Below are positions 24,301 to 31,244 of a stretch of 34,145 nt of DNA, piece after piece. The first letter of the stretch is position 1. Every line of letters starts with the position of its first letter. Position numbers and translations under genes: made by a program. Below the pieces are notes generated by a model. The model was not told the DNA's origin, searched no databases, and worked only from the letters and a program-made list of their open reading frames with translations. The DNA is taken from positions 1 to 34,145 of the forward strand of contig CAYPNF010000076.1 of NCBI GenBank assembly GCA_964411985.1, read 5' to 3'. This stretch comes from CAYPNF01 sp964411985 (GTDB taxonomy: Bacteria > Verrucomicrobiota > Verrucomicrobiia > Limisphaerales > J093).

Positions 24301-25851
24301 TCCGCCAGCGGCGTTGATTACCAAGACCGAATAGGCCCCTCCGTGGTTGTGTACGGCACTGGGTATGACCAGCTCCGGCGCCGTTGCGTGCGGCAGATCG
24401 AGACCGTTGTGTTGCCATTGGTACTCCGGCTCGGGAATCCCCACTGCGGTCACGCTCATGCGCAGCTCGCCACCATAGGGAAGGTTCGTGCTCTGAGGTT
24501 CGGTCAGGATGATGGGAGCCACGTCGCTGGGACCGTCGCTGAAATTGGCAACGATGTTGAGGTCTCTCTGGGCTGATCGCACAAGCGGATTGGCGGCCGA
24601 GGAGAGGTCGCCTGACCAACCCACCCACCGGGCGCCATTCGAGGCCCTGGCCGTGAGGCCCAGGGAGGTCTCTCGCGGAACCGTGATTCCTGAAGCAGGC
24701 ATAGTTACTCCGTTACACTCCACGGATCCGCTTCCGTTCATAGTGACGCGGATCTTCACCTGCGCGGGAGGCGAGATAGCCGCGATGAGCCCTGAGCGCT
24801 CGCGGATGACTCTTGCGTTGTCCGCAGTGGAGGCGTCGCCCAGAGGGACACCTTTGTAGGCTAGGTGTGGATTCGAGAAGTAACCGAGGCGTGCCCCTGG
24901 TGCATAGGCCATGATGGTCCGGTAGAGTGTTCCCTCCGCGGTGAGGCGATAGCCGTGTCCATAGCTGATGGCTCCGCCCCCGGCGTTTTCAACATCATGG
25001 CTGCAGCCGAAATTATGGCCCAATTCGTGTATGAACACAAAGTAGCCGACCGCATAGCGAATCTGAACCACGCTGAATGGCCAGTCCGTGCTGCTTGAGA
25101 GAAGATAAGCGATTCCCGCGATGTTGGGATCGGGTGAGTCATTGAAAAGGCACACTAGGTCCGCTCCGTATTTGGACTTCAGGTTAAAGACATCGTCCAT
25201 ATAGCCATCGTTCGCGGTCGCAAGCCGGGTGAGATCGGTTTGCATGCCGGGACCCTCGCTGTAGGCGGTCTCTTCCGCGCGGATCAGGTTGACCGTGGCT
25301 TGGACTCCACTATCCGCGAGGGCCTGGTTCGCTTCGGCAATCGCCAGGTCGATCCGGGTGCGGATTCCTTCCTCGCCTCCAGCGCGGTTCTTGGCAGCTA
25401 CGGTCCAAAGGACCAGGATGTCGACGGATGCCGGCGTCGTGTCCTGGGCGATGGCACTGTGCAGGGAGACGAAGGGAGCCCCCGGTGGTCGGACGGAGCA
25501 TGTCTCCTGAATCGGAGGCTGTTCCAGAGCGGATGTTGACACCCGCTCGCCCGCCCAGGTGAGTTGAAAACGCTTACCATTCTTGAGGGTGATCAAGCCG
25601 GTTCGCCGCCCCTGGTTCTGGGTGAGCAGTACAGATCCTTGGGACACCCCGCTCTCGTATACCTCACCCTTTGCGTTGGCGGGGGTGCCATCCGTCGAGG
25701 GTTTCCATCCGGGATGCAAAACGGTGTACAGCCTGCCTTCGATCAGGATCGGGAAGGACTCTCTTGGGCTGGCCTGCAGCGTCGGCATTTGAGACATCGA
25801 AACCCAGAGAAATGCCAGAAGAAGAGCAAACATCCGTTTCATATTGTCCAT
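18370..25851 (-). CDS. Giant secreted M12B-like metalloprotease with 23 Ig-like domains
   Basis: 2493 residues. A signal peptide (hydrophobic LLLAFLWVS, cleavage near LQA-SP, about residue 27) leads to a prodomain-like region. A zinc metallopeptidase follows at about 140-360, with HELGHNFGCSHD: His275, Glu276, His279 and His285. A Met-turn lies at TIMAYAPG (Met314), as in reprolysin-type M12B enzymes. An InlB B-repeat-like segment (about 364-438, GWSGDLSS and ANFSDG) precedes 23 consecutive Ig-like modules of about 85 residues. Each module carries QP, YQW, D-A-G-x-Y and a closing strand. The last 80 residues form a beta-rich domain (GRTYVVEVSEDLQNW, RPARFYRITTQ) common in Verrucomicrobial secreted proteins. 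Most modules lack the disulfide cysteines of classical Ig domains. The start could be Met1 or Met4. Substrate is unknown; a surface or matrix protease or adhesin is likely. Confidence 0.9.
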   Translation of the reverse strand: MDNMKRMFALLLAFLWVSMSQMPTLQASPRESFPILIEGRLYTVLHPGWKPSTDGTPANAKGEVYESGVSQGSVLLTQNQGRRTGLITLKNGKRFQLTWAGERVSTSALEQPPIQETCSVRPPGAPFVSLHSAIAQDTTPASVDILVLWTVAAKNRAGGEEGIRTRIDLAIAEANQALADSGVQATVNLIRAEETAYSEGPGMQTDLTRLATANDGYMDDVFNLKSKYGADLVCLFNDSPDPNIAGIAYLLSSSTDWPFSVVQIRYAVGYFVFIHELGHNFGCSHDVENAGGGAISYGHGYRLTAEGTLYRTIMAYAPGARLGYFSNPHLAYKGVPLGDASTADNARVIRERSGLIAAISPPAQVKIRVTMNGSGSVECNGVTMPASGITVPRETSLGLTARASNGARWVGWSGDLSSAANPLVRSAQRDLNIVANFSDGPSDVAPIILTEPQSTNLPYGGELRMSVTAVGIPEPEYQWQHNGLDLPHATAPELVIPSAVHNHGGAYSVLVINAAGGVQSERAIVNVGDTPEILEQPLSQYAEPGSTVTFRVRVSSAESATYQWRWNGQDLPGATTATLVLPNIDQTNEGIYTVFVTTPTGGISSEPAGLGVIAPPRILKQPSKINTIRGSSAVLTVEAVGHEPLEYQWYLNDQPISGAKNSSLALPNLQPSQAGYYFVVASNPFGYTTSTQVLVTVNVPLVILTQPQDIVAPRGSTPIFKTVADGSAPITYQWRFNGEPLSNQVYSTCRLRNVQPQQAGVYLVDIMNPAGLVTSEPARLIVTDPPVITQQPQPVLLREGESGTLNVGVEGAAELRYQWSRNGQTIAGATASSYEISAASYQDDGTYTVAIANADGKVISNPAMVSVLIRPEIMKQPVPVTILPGQTASFTVICRGTSPLRYTWSQGGLDLPNCNSSTLVLTEASQSIAGEYRVRVENDYGTAVSLPARLTVLQPPVIIRQPSSITVLEGNPARLEVKAEGAPELRYQWKRSPGTSLQGATNSSFEIARVTPQDAGIYFVEIQNADGKVVSLGAKVTVNTPPVILDQLPNRTAAHYTTLSMEAMVRGTEIIRYQWFRGQEPLVGATGKTLVFPSLKATDAGDYWFSASNAYGQTNSQPARLNVTAPPVILQQPTSVKVLPPSSVTLAPVVEGTSPLSYQWYRNGAVLPNETQATLILVAPLELESATYHFVAANRDGKTQSAPIRVTAPFAPRVTQQPEDVIATNLQEVVWSVEVVSSTAVTYEWYKDQIPLHGIKAASWSMTVTNATAAGDYWVVASNEAGSITSRHATLTFIDPPVITQQPSPQILGANMTAVFTVKAIGKGPLGYAWTRKESDAVLSTGPELRLESVDESKEGFYWVTITNEDGSTRSLPAELRIVEAPVFTLQPKDAAVTPGSRCTLEAQVKSEVSVSAQWFRDGALLAGATGLSLNISSAQGSDDGIYQVVVSNVAGSADSRLTTVQVVEPPIILEPPHPTFAAPETTVTLSVLAAGAQPLQYQWLRDGSVVEGQTGSLFKVDSNAASNGARYQVVVWNKYGTNTTAPVTVTLISPPMIIRPPDNAIVEKGGSAVLTCEATGGGNLQYLWSFNGVAVANATGPTLLIRNAQLSDEGSYEVAVHNEAGSASSRPASVTVKFAPSILAQPVSLELKAGVAARFSVQAAGRPELVYQWKKNRIPMAGQKQSELVISAVGASDAATYSVEVSNQDGLVESRPANLVVSAPPVVLEEPKDLAVNLGAYARFAAVATGTGPLAYQWYFNGSTPVNGATGPELVIQSTQLSQAGAYQVEIRNAYGSVRSGSANLTVESDSLAPTFLTQPSDVRGIKHDDVTLSAMVAGTAPLNYQWYRDINSELHAIPGQTNTTLSLLNVTEGVDSGYYELHVTNRAGSAISTKVLVSITDPPLITRQPAGGTAAAGASFTFSVLATGKNPLRYQWYKNLVPIANETKATLTLTRLVAGDAGSYTVRITNDGGVTTSNPAILTMLSGPTILTQPQGKAIPLGSSATLICQASGTGPLTYYWRKDKATFGWGIDKTTLVIPAFASTDEGTYSVLVSNSVGQVTSAGAVLSTAQPPAIIRQPTNLTVKNGDPASLSVAVTGRTPLTYQWYKNGRPVAGANAAECRIAPTTYSDQADYYVQVSNVDGQVTSGVATLTLGFVPKFTVQPQSARLALGEKWAFSVATDPGNGIDWYWYRNGDWLGPNLDTNRWTFTAAQQTAGAYTVVASNIWGCSTSTTATITLRQPPLITQAPTSLTVNEGSTATLFVQTDPSSGPVRFEWRRANQLLRGPTNAWLVFNNVQPENAGQYTVTVINQDGAVTPPPALLTVRPLPVIFQQPQIQILTLSNSFTLSVGARSPDPMEYQWLYNGSPIPGSIADTLTVLNAQEAQSGEYAVRVANSVGAVFSEPATVIVLPIQPTKLPKAQKEARVLHIARTKSKQAGMLFLGERGRTYVVEVSEDLQNWTVAGQVTLKEDLGQFIDSQASSRPARFYRITTQ
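18622..24519 (-). repeat. Array of 23 tandem Ig-like coding repeats
   Basis: Repeating protein unit of about 85 residues (about 256 bases) within the giant protease, counted by eye from the recurring PPxIxxQP linker and the YQW and GxYxVxVxNxxG motifs. The span divides evenly: about 1966 residues over 23 units. At DNA level the copies are strongly diverged, so this is an old protein-level array rather than a recent nucleotide expansion. Confidence 0.8.
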
Positions 25852-26139
25852 CCGTTGACTTGCTTCTCGGTCGCCATCTGTCTCACTGATGTCCAGGCTG
25901 TCCTGTTCCTGGATGGGTGACGTGCACCTGTACGCCGCCTATTTCTTTCCTGCCCAAGAGGTTGAAGGCTTCCTGCTCTTCATTCCCTTTTGCCGCTCCG
26001 CAATCCTGCATCAATTTCAGCATCGGCCATGCCTGATTTTGGGCGTGCCTTATAAGGAGATACTTGGACACCGATGTTGGACACTGGCATTCAACTGGAC
26101 ACTTCTCGCGGATCCGATGACGATTCCGGAACTGGCATC
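25852..26139. other. Divergent intergenic region, Ig protease / GH-like gene
   Basis: A 288-base spacer that must carry promoters for both secreted proteins. I see TATAAGGAGA at 26051-26060, which contains a good Shine-Dalgarno-like AAGGAG. It is 14 bases before an ATG at 26074 and about 80 before the preferred start at 26140. No convincing -35/-10 pair and no strong inverted repeat were found. Confidence 0.3.
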
Positions 26140-28950
26140 ATGAAAGACCTTTTCTTCACATCGCTTCTTTCCTTGTCCGTTTGGCTTCCGCTGGCTGCTA
26201 GCACCGGGTCTTCTGAGCACCTGCGCCAGAGCTTCCGAGAGCCTCCGAAGCAGAACCGAATTCTCAAGATCATCCACAATTGGCCAGACGCACCGGAGCA
26301 ACAGGATGCCGTGACCCGCCGGCTCGAGGAGGAAGGGTTTGGAGGGGTGGTTTGTAACGTGTCTTTCGATAGGTACCTGGAGGATCCAGCGAAGTGGAAG
26401 GCTTTTGAGAGGGCTGCGCGACAAGCCCATGACAAGGGATGGTCGATGTGGCTCTACGATGAGAGCGGCTACCCCTCGGCTACGGCTGGAGGACAAACGC
26501 TCAAGGGACGCCCAGAATGGGAGGCGGAGGGGATCCTGGTCGCCGACGGTCGCTTTCCAGCTGGGCCGGTGAAGCTCCAGCTGCCTCCGGGAGATCCAGT
26601 GCTGGCCGTTGCAGTCCGCATCGGGGATGGCGGTACCGCTCCCCCTGCAGTCCAAGACCTCCGAGGCTATGTCACCAACGACAATCTGGTTTGGCACGCA
26701 CCTGAGGGACGCTGGCACGTGATCCTGGCTACCCGTTCGAGACTCTTTGATGGGACCCATGCAGCCATGGGGCTCGCCGACAAGAGACCCTACCCTAATC
26801 TGCTTCTGGCCGAGCCCACCAGACGGTTTCTTGAGTTGACCCACGATGCCTACGCTCGTCGCTTGGGCGATCGCTTGCCCGCCTGGTTTTCTACCACCTT
26901 CACCGATGAACCGAGCTTGATGAGCCTGTTCCTCAGGCGTATGCCCTATTCTGTGCTTCCATGGTCCAGCAATCTACAAACGGAGTTTCTTCGGCGACGG
27001 GGCTATCCCTTTGATATGTCGATGCTGGCAGCTCTGGTCACTTCCATGGGATCGGGAACCGAGAAAGTCCGTGCTGATTTCTGGAGAACGGTGGGGGAGT
27101 TGGTTGCTGAGAACTATTTTGGCCAGATCCAGACTTGGTGTCGCAACCACGGCCTGCTCAGCGGAGGTCACCTTTTAGCCGAGGAGGGGTTGTCGGTTCA
27201 TGTACCGCTCTATGGTGACTTCTTTGGTTGCCTGCGAAAACTGGACGCACCCGGAATTGACTGCCTCACCAGTGTGCCAGGTGAAGTCCCATGGCACATT
27301 GCCAAGCTGGCGGGAAGTGCGGCCGAGTTGGAGAATCGGTCGGTGGTGATGTGCGAGACCTCGGATCACGGCCAGGTCTATCGCGGGGAAGGGGACCACC
27401 GTCCGGTGCGCCAGGTCACAGAGGACGAGATTCGAGGCACCTGCAATCGACTCATGGTGAACGGCGTCAATTTGATTACCAGCTACTACTCCTTTCGTGG
27501 CTTGGATACGGACAGCCTCCGCCGTCTGAATGAGTGGGTAGGACGATGCAGCGCCATGCTGACGGGCGGCAAGCTGGTTTCGGACATTGCGGTGGTGCTT
27601 CCCACCGAGAGCCTTTGGGCCCACTTCGTGCCCTCCAGGGTCTGGGCGTCGGAAGCCGCAGAGGCTGCCGAGATTGAAAACAGCTGTCGACTGGCCGCCG
27701 ACTCGTTGCGTGCTGCTGGACGAGACTTCACTTTCATCGACAGCCGATGTCTGGCGGAAGCAACCATCGGCCGGGGGATTCTAAAAAGCGGTCGTTCTGA
27801 ATGGCGAATGGTGTTGCTGCCTATGGTCGACAGTCTGCCTCTTCGTGCCTGGCAAAACCTCGAGAGATTTGTCCGAGCCGGAGGCGTCGTCGTAGGGCTG
27901 CGTGCGCGGCCCAGGAATTCGGAGCTTGAGTTTCCTTCCCCTGAGGTCGAGCGGATCGGTGCTTTTCTCTTCGGACCGGAGTCGGCACTCCCTGTCGTGA
28001 AGGAAGCGCAGAGGGGTGGTGGTGGTATCTTCCTGCCAGAAGGGACTGAAGTGCTCCTCGAGAGTTACATCGCGTCGGTGTTGCCAAGAGACTCTTGGGT
28101 CTCGGGAGAAGCTGGGCTATTGCAGATGGCTCATCGTCGCACGGCACAGAAGGACATTTACTTCGTTGTGAATGACAGCCCGGATCCTTGGTCGGGGCGA
28201 GTGTCGACTTCCGGTCGTGGTACCGGCGAGCGTTGGAATCCAGCGACCGGAGCGATGGAAGGTTTTTTGGGTGCGAAAGAGCCGATGGCCCTTCCCGGCT
28301 ATGGTGCGACCTTCCTGGTGTACGACAGGTGCGAACTGGCCCGGCGTCTCCCGCTGGCGCGCAGGACGGCTCCCTACCTCAGCGTAGTCCCTCTGGCTTG
28401 CTCGGAACCCAATCGGTCCGAAGGGGAGTTTGTGCGTGGATCCTTACAGAAGCGTGCTATGGCAGGGCTCCTACCGACCGAGGGAGGCTGGTGGAGCGCA
28501 GACGCGATGTTGACGAAGAGCGGAGTGGACACGTTCCAATTCGTTGGGTTTCCAGTCTTGGGACGCGGGCTTCCAGCGGAAGCTCAATGTGTCGTGGTGG
28601 ACACATGGGTGCCTGAGGGACAGGAGACTCCTGTGCAACTGCTGTTCATTCTGCGGGAACGAGGAGGTGCTGATTACCTTGCCAACACGAGTTGTATGCT
28701 AGCAAAGCCAGGGTATCGCAGGAATTGCGTTCCGCTTAGCCGATTTCAAGTGGCTGGCTGGTCGAAGGACACGAATGGCAAGTTGGATCTCAACTCTGTC
28801 CAGGAACTGCGCGTCGGCTGGGGTGGCTACTTCGGGAAGGAAGGGGAGACAGTCAGTTTCGTCGTCGCATCCCCTAATACAGGCGCAGTGGTCATCCCTG
28901 CGACGGCTGGCAAATCTGCTGCGTCGAGGCTCGAACCTTCAGCCCGCTGA
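26140..28950 (+). CDS. Secreted glycoside hydrolase-like protein (GH106-type layout)
   Basis: 936 residues from the ATG at 26140, chosen because translation from it starts with a signal peptide (MKDLFFTSLLSLSVWLPLAAST). An ATG at 26074 would add 22 acidic residues. The body begins like a TIM-barrel glycosidase: EEEGFGGVVCNVS, then WLYDESGYPSATAGG (about 104-118). Candidate acids are Asp256/Glu257 (TFTDEPS) and Glu348/Glu349 (GGHLLAEEG), followed by DAPGIDCLTS. A Rossmann-like middle domain starts near SDIAVVLPTESLWAHF, and the C-terminus is a beta domain. I relate this layout to GH106 (alpha-L-rhamnosidase-like) proteins, from memory and with moderate certainty. It would act outside the cell or in the periplasm. 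It is divergent from the Ig protease gene. Confidence 0.7.
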   Translation: MKDLFFTSLLSLSVWLPLAASTGSSEHLRQSFREPPKQNRILKIIHNWPDAPEQQDAVTRRLEEEGFGGVVCNVSFDRYLEDPAKWKAFERAARQAHDKGWSMWLYDESGYPSATAGGQTLKGRPEWEAEGILVADGRFPAGPVKLQLPPGDPVLAVAVRIGDGGTAPPAVQDLRGYVTNDNLVWHAPEGRWHVILATRSRLFDGTHAAMGLADKRPYPNLLLAEPTRRFLELTHDAYARRLGDRLPAWFSTTFTDEPSLMSLFLRRMPYSVLPWSSNLQTEFLRRRGYPFDMSMLAALVTSMGSGTEKVRADFWRTVGELVAENYFGQIQTWCRNHGLLSGGHLLAEEGLSVHVPLYGDFFGCLRKLDAPGIDCLTSVPGEVPWHIAKLAGSAAELENRSVVMCETSDHGQVYRGEGDHRPVRQVTEDEIRGTCNRLMVNGVNLITSYYSFRGLDTDSLRRLNEWVGRCSAMLTGGKLVSDIAVVLPTESLWAHFVPSRVWASEAAEAAEIENSCRLAADSLRAAGRDFTFIDSRCLAEATIGRGILKSGRSEWRMVLLPMVDSLPLRAWQNLERFVRAGGVVVGLRARPRNSELEFPSPEVERIGAFLFGPESALPVVKEAQRGGGGIFLPEGTEVLLESYIASVLPRDSWVSGEAGLLQMAHRRTAQKDIYFVVNDSPDPWSGRVSTSGRGTGERWNPATGAMEGFLGAKEPMALPGYGATFLVYDRCELARRLPLARRTAPYLSVVPLACSEPNRSEGEFVRGSLQKRAMAGLLPTEGGWWSADAMLTKSGVDTFQFVGFPVLGRGLPAEAQCVVVDTWVPEGQETPVQLLFILRERGGADYLANTSCMLAKPGYRRNCVPLSRFQVAGWSKDTNGKLDLNSVQELRVGWGGYFGKEGETVSFVVASPNTGAVVIPATAGKSAASRLEPSAR

Positions 28951-29015
28951 TTCTCCGGTTTTCCAGCCCGACGTTGGGCCTTGGATAGACTCTTTGTGGG
29001 AGCAGGGCGCTTTCC

Positions 29016-30185
29016 CTACCACCATTCCACCGTGACTTCTTTGCGGAAAGACCGCAGCAAACCTGAGAGTTGTTCCAGCAAGTTGTGTCGGATCGATATG
29101 TTCCTAGGGAGCAGGGGGTTCTGGTAATAGGGATTGATCGCTTTCCCTGCGAGAAAGAGAATCGTGTCCGCGTTGAGCATTTCACGTGAAAGCAGGTTGG
29201 CTCCGTTCCGGTCACGGGGCACCCGGGAGGCATCCCCCTGACTTTCCTGCAGAAGTTGCAGCGTTTTCGCGAGAGTCAGAATGCCTTCCGTCACCAAGTC
29301 CACTCCTTGGAGCATACTTATGGGGGGGATATCATCGCGTCTTGTACTCATATCCATGGTGATCTTCTCGCCCACGTTCGCCGCAACAATGTTCGCGGTG
29401 GTGCCACCGCATACCGCCCGGCGGCCATCGAACTCCAGCATTCGGTCCACGAACTCCTCGTCTCGTTTCTCGTCAGAAGGGGGGCCCGTCAGGACCACGA
29501 GCCGTTTGGGGCGGCGGGCCAGGATGGCGACCAAGGTGGCGTCGTCGCCTGCTTCGCCTCCATAGAGGGAGTGTGTTTTCGCCATGAGGCGGTTGGCGAT
29601 CAGTCCAGCTGAACCGGGGAAGTGTCGCACCAGGCTTTCTAGATGTGAGCCCACTTGATCCCAGCCCCAGTTGGTGTTCATGATCGCCCCTGGACCCGCG
29701 TACAACATGCCGTCACTGATGGCGCCCAGGAAATCGCCTCGTTCGAGTTTCCCGGTGGAGAACCTGAGCCTTTTTCCCAGGATCTCCTCCTCACGCTGCT
29801 CCAGCCTTTGGAGCCGCCCCCGGCTGAGAAAGAAAACTGGGGGACTGTCAAAATTGATGATGCGAAACTCGCCGCTGTCCTGATCGATCTCAAGGAGAAC
29901 GAAGGTCGCATATGCGATTTTGCGAATGCGACAGATAGGGAGGGTTCGAATGATGGTCTCGATGACATCCTTCAGGCTCGCTCGCTCCCGGAGCATCGTT
30001 ACCAGGATTTCCGCAGTGAGGCGGGCCAGAATGCTTGCCTTAACACCGCTGCCCAGGCCGTCCGAGAGCACGATGATCGTTTTCTCTGGTGTGCGGTGGA
30101 TCTTCACTTGGTCGCCGCAGAGCCCTTCTCCGTGCCGGGTCAGGCTGGCTGGAGCAATGTCGTAATAGACCTGTTGGTTAAACAT
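29016..30185 (-). CDS. SpoIIE-type PP2C phosphatase with a distinctive C-terminal domain
   Basis: 389 residues, no membrane segment. The first 220 form a PPM/SpoIIE serine phosphatase: Asp25 (GLCGDQV), Asp42-Gly43 (VLSDGLGSG), Asp158-Gly159 (AISDGMLYAG) and Asp214-Asp215 (AGDDATLVAI) are the metal-binding acids. The remaining 165 are a second domain with VVLTGPPSDEKRDEE, CGGTTANI (259-266), GVDLVTEGILTL (294-305) and a basic-aromatic tail. I recall this domain from SpoIIE phosphatases near clostridial [FeFe]-hydrogenase genes; no function is known to me. AAGGAA precedes its ATG, and the start overlaps the upstream PAS gene by 8 bases, so both should work together. Spore formation is not implied. 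It probably dephosphorylates a regulatory protein. Confidence 0.85.
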   Translation of the reverse strand: MFNQQVYYDIAPASLTRHGEGLCGDQVKIHRTPEKTIIVLSDGLGSGVKASILARLTAEILVTMLRERASLKDVIETIIRTLPICRIRKIAYATFVLLEIDQDSGEFRIINFDSPPVFFLSRGRLQRLEQREEEILGKRLRFSTGKLERGDFLGAISDGMLYAGPGAIMNTNWGWDQVGSHLESLVRHFPGSAGLIANRLMAKTHSLYGGEAGDDATLVAILARRPKRLVVLTGPPSDEKRDEEFVDRMLEFDGRRAVCGGTTANIVAANVGEKITMDMSTRRDDIPPISMLQGVDLVTEGILTLAKTLQLLQESQGDASRVPRDRNGANLLSREMLNADTILFLAGKAINPYYQNPLLPRNISIRHNLLEQLSGLLRSFRKEVTVEWW

Positions 30186-30672
30186 GTTCCTTGCGAAGCA
30201 TTTCCAACAGGTGAATCAGGCTGACGCGGGTCTCTGCCGTGGTTTCTCCAAGTAGACCCGCAATTTCCTGGGCCACGTTCATCTGCTTGTCGACGACCAG
30301 GTTGACTCTCTCGATCGCCTCCTGCTTCAGCTTGCTCATCTCGTTGCGCTTGATCCAGTCGGCGGTCATGTCCACCAGGATTCCCGCCACCAAGCCTTCG
30401 TCCGGTATGGGGAATATGACCTTTCGGACATAGAGCTCGTACTTGGGGTAGGCTTGCTCCAAGCCAACGAGTTCCGTTTGCTCCTGCAAAGCTCGTTGGA
30501 AATCTGAGATGTCACCCAGGATTTCCGCGGCGGGATGGCCAATCAACTCCTCGGAGCTGTGACGCAGCATTCTGCAAAGAGCCGGATTGACGGTTTTTAC
30601 GGTCAGAGAACCGTCCAGAACCAGCAGACCGTTGGGATCGTAGTCCCAGAGCAGTTTCCAAAGCGTACTCAT
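30178..30672 (-). CDS. Stand-alone PAS-domain sensor paired with the phosphatase
   Basis: 164 residues from the ATG at 30670-30672. The frame continues upstream to 30810 with other possible starts, and none has a good ribosome site. A single PAS domain (about 10-105) has GLLVLDGSLTVKTVNPALCRML, the HSSEELIGHPAAEIL helix and GLVAGILVDMTADW. A long helix follows, ending in QEIAGLLGETTAETRVSL (135-152) and LLEMLRKEHV. From memory, that C-terminal segment is typical of PAS modules beside or fused to clostridial sensory [FeFe]-hydrogenases. There is no kinase or DNA-binding domain, so the output is presumably the coupled phosphatase. Ligand or redox cofactor is unknown; the one Cys (Cys33) is in the PAS core. 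Confidence 0.8.
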   Translation of the reverse strand: MSTLWKLLWDYDPNGLLVLDGSLTVKTVNPALCRMLRHSSEELIGHPAAEILGDISDFQRALQEQTELVGLEQAYPKYELYVRKVIFPIPDEGLVAGILVDMTADWIKRNEMSKLKQEAIERVNLVVDKQMNVAQEIAGLLGETTAETRVSLIHLLEMLRKEHV

Positions 30673-30929
30673 AGGCAATAGGAGAGTTGGGGCAACCCGC
30701 GGTCCCTCAGGACTCATCGAGGCATGCCCATCGCCAGCAGACCATCGGCCTGCCTTAGATACCAGTAAAGCTCGAAATTCCCAGGAAGGCATGCTTTTTC
30801 CTGCCTGCAAGACCCCATCGACCCGGATTGAGAGAAGCCATTCAGCGAGATTCCACCTTGGTTAGCGATTGGGGATGGGTCCTATACGAGGAGGCTCTGA
30901 CCCAGGAGAAGCAGTCTTCGCCTGAGGCT

Positions 30930-30942
30930 GCAGTGACACTGC
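30930..30942. promoter_or_regulatory. 13-bp perfect palindrome, possible operator
   Basis: GCAGTG-A-CACTGC is a perfect inverted repeat about a single central base, in the divergent region upstream of pilM and of the PAS gene. A one-base loop makes an RNA hairpin unlikely, so protein binding is the better reading. The binding protein is unknown. Confidence 0.35.
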
Positions 30943-30964
30943 TGTAAAAGACTTAAGAAGAAAA

Positions 30965-30978
30965 GTTTTCATGAAAAC
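30965..30978. promoter_or_regulatory. 14-bp perfect palindrome, possible operator
   Basis: GTTTTCATGAAAAC reads the same on both strands and starts 22 bases after the end of the first palindrome. It lies just upstream of the most AT-rich part of the gap, which suits a dimeric regulator of the pil operon or of the PAS/phosphatase pair. It does not match an FNR or CRP box. Confidence 0.4.
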
Positions 30979-31244
30979 GATAAGATAAGATGATGTGTAT
31001 TCCTTGGTTCCGGGGAGGATGTCTCTTCGCAGTGTGTTATGGAAGATATTCTATATAAATATTTTATGCATGTTTTCGTTGGAGGATATAACAGGTCTCT
31101 TGGTGCTGAGTCGCCAACGGTATTCCGGCGGTGGTGAGGAAACGGGAGGGGATTGAAAGAATCTTTCTAAAGAAAACGAGACAGACATCCGATAGTACCC
31201 GCTGTGACGTGAAGCTGCCGTCCAATCACTGAGGATAGGAAAAA

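Larger units (their letters stand above)
30673..31244. other. Long intergenic region between the PAS gene and pilM
   Basis: 572 bases without a convincing gene, the longest gap in the window. It is divergent, so it must hold promoters for both the PAS/phosphatase pair and the pil operon. The middle (about 30945-31080) is clearly AT-rich, including CTATATAAATATTTTATGC near 31051-31070, a plausible but unproven -10 region for pilM. Two perfect palindromes lie at 30930-30942 and 30965-30978, and a GATAAGATAAGATGATG run follows the second. No transcription-factor family can be named from these. Confidence 0.5.

Noticed and set aside
18622..24519. Regular 256-base periodicity considered as a CRISPR or satellite array
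   Set aside because: The periodicity is in the encoded Ig domains; the DNA copies are diverged and there are no identical short repeats with spacers.
25883..26071. 62-codon minus-strand frame (SKYLLIRHAQNQ...) in the divergent spacer upstream of the Ig protease
   Set aside because: It starts with GTG, has no ribosome site or domain, and occupies a region expected to hold two promoters. The RHA string is not enough for a phosphoglycerate mutase-type call.
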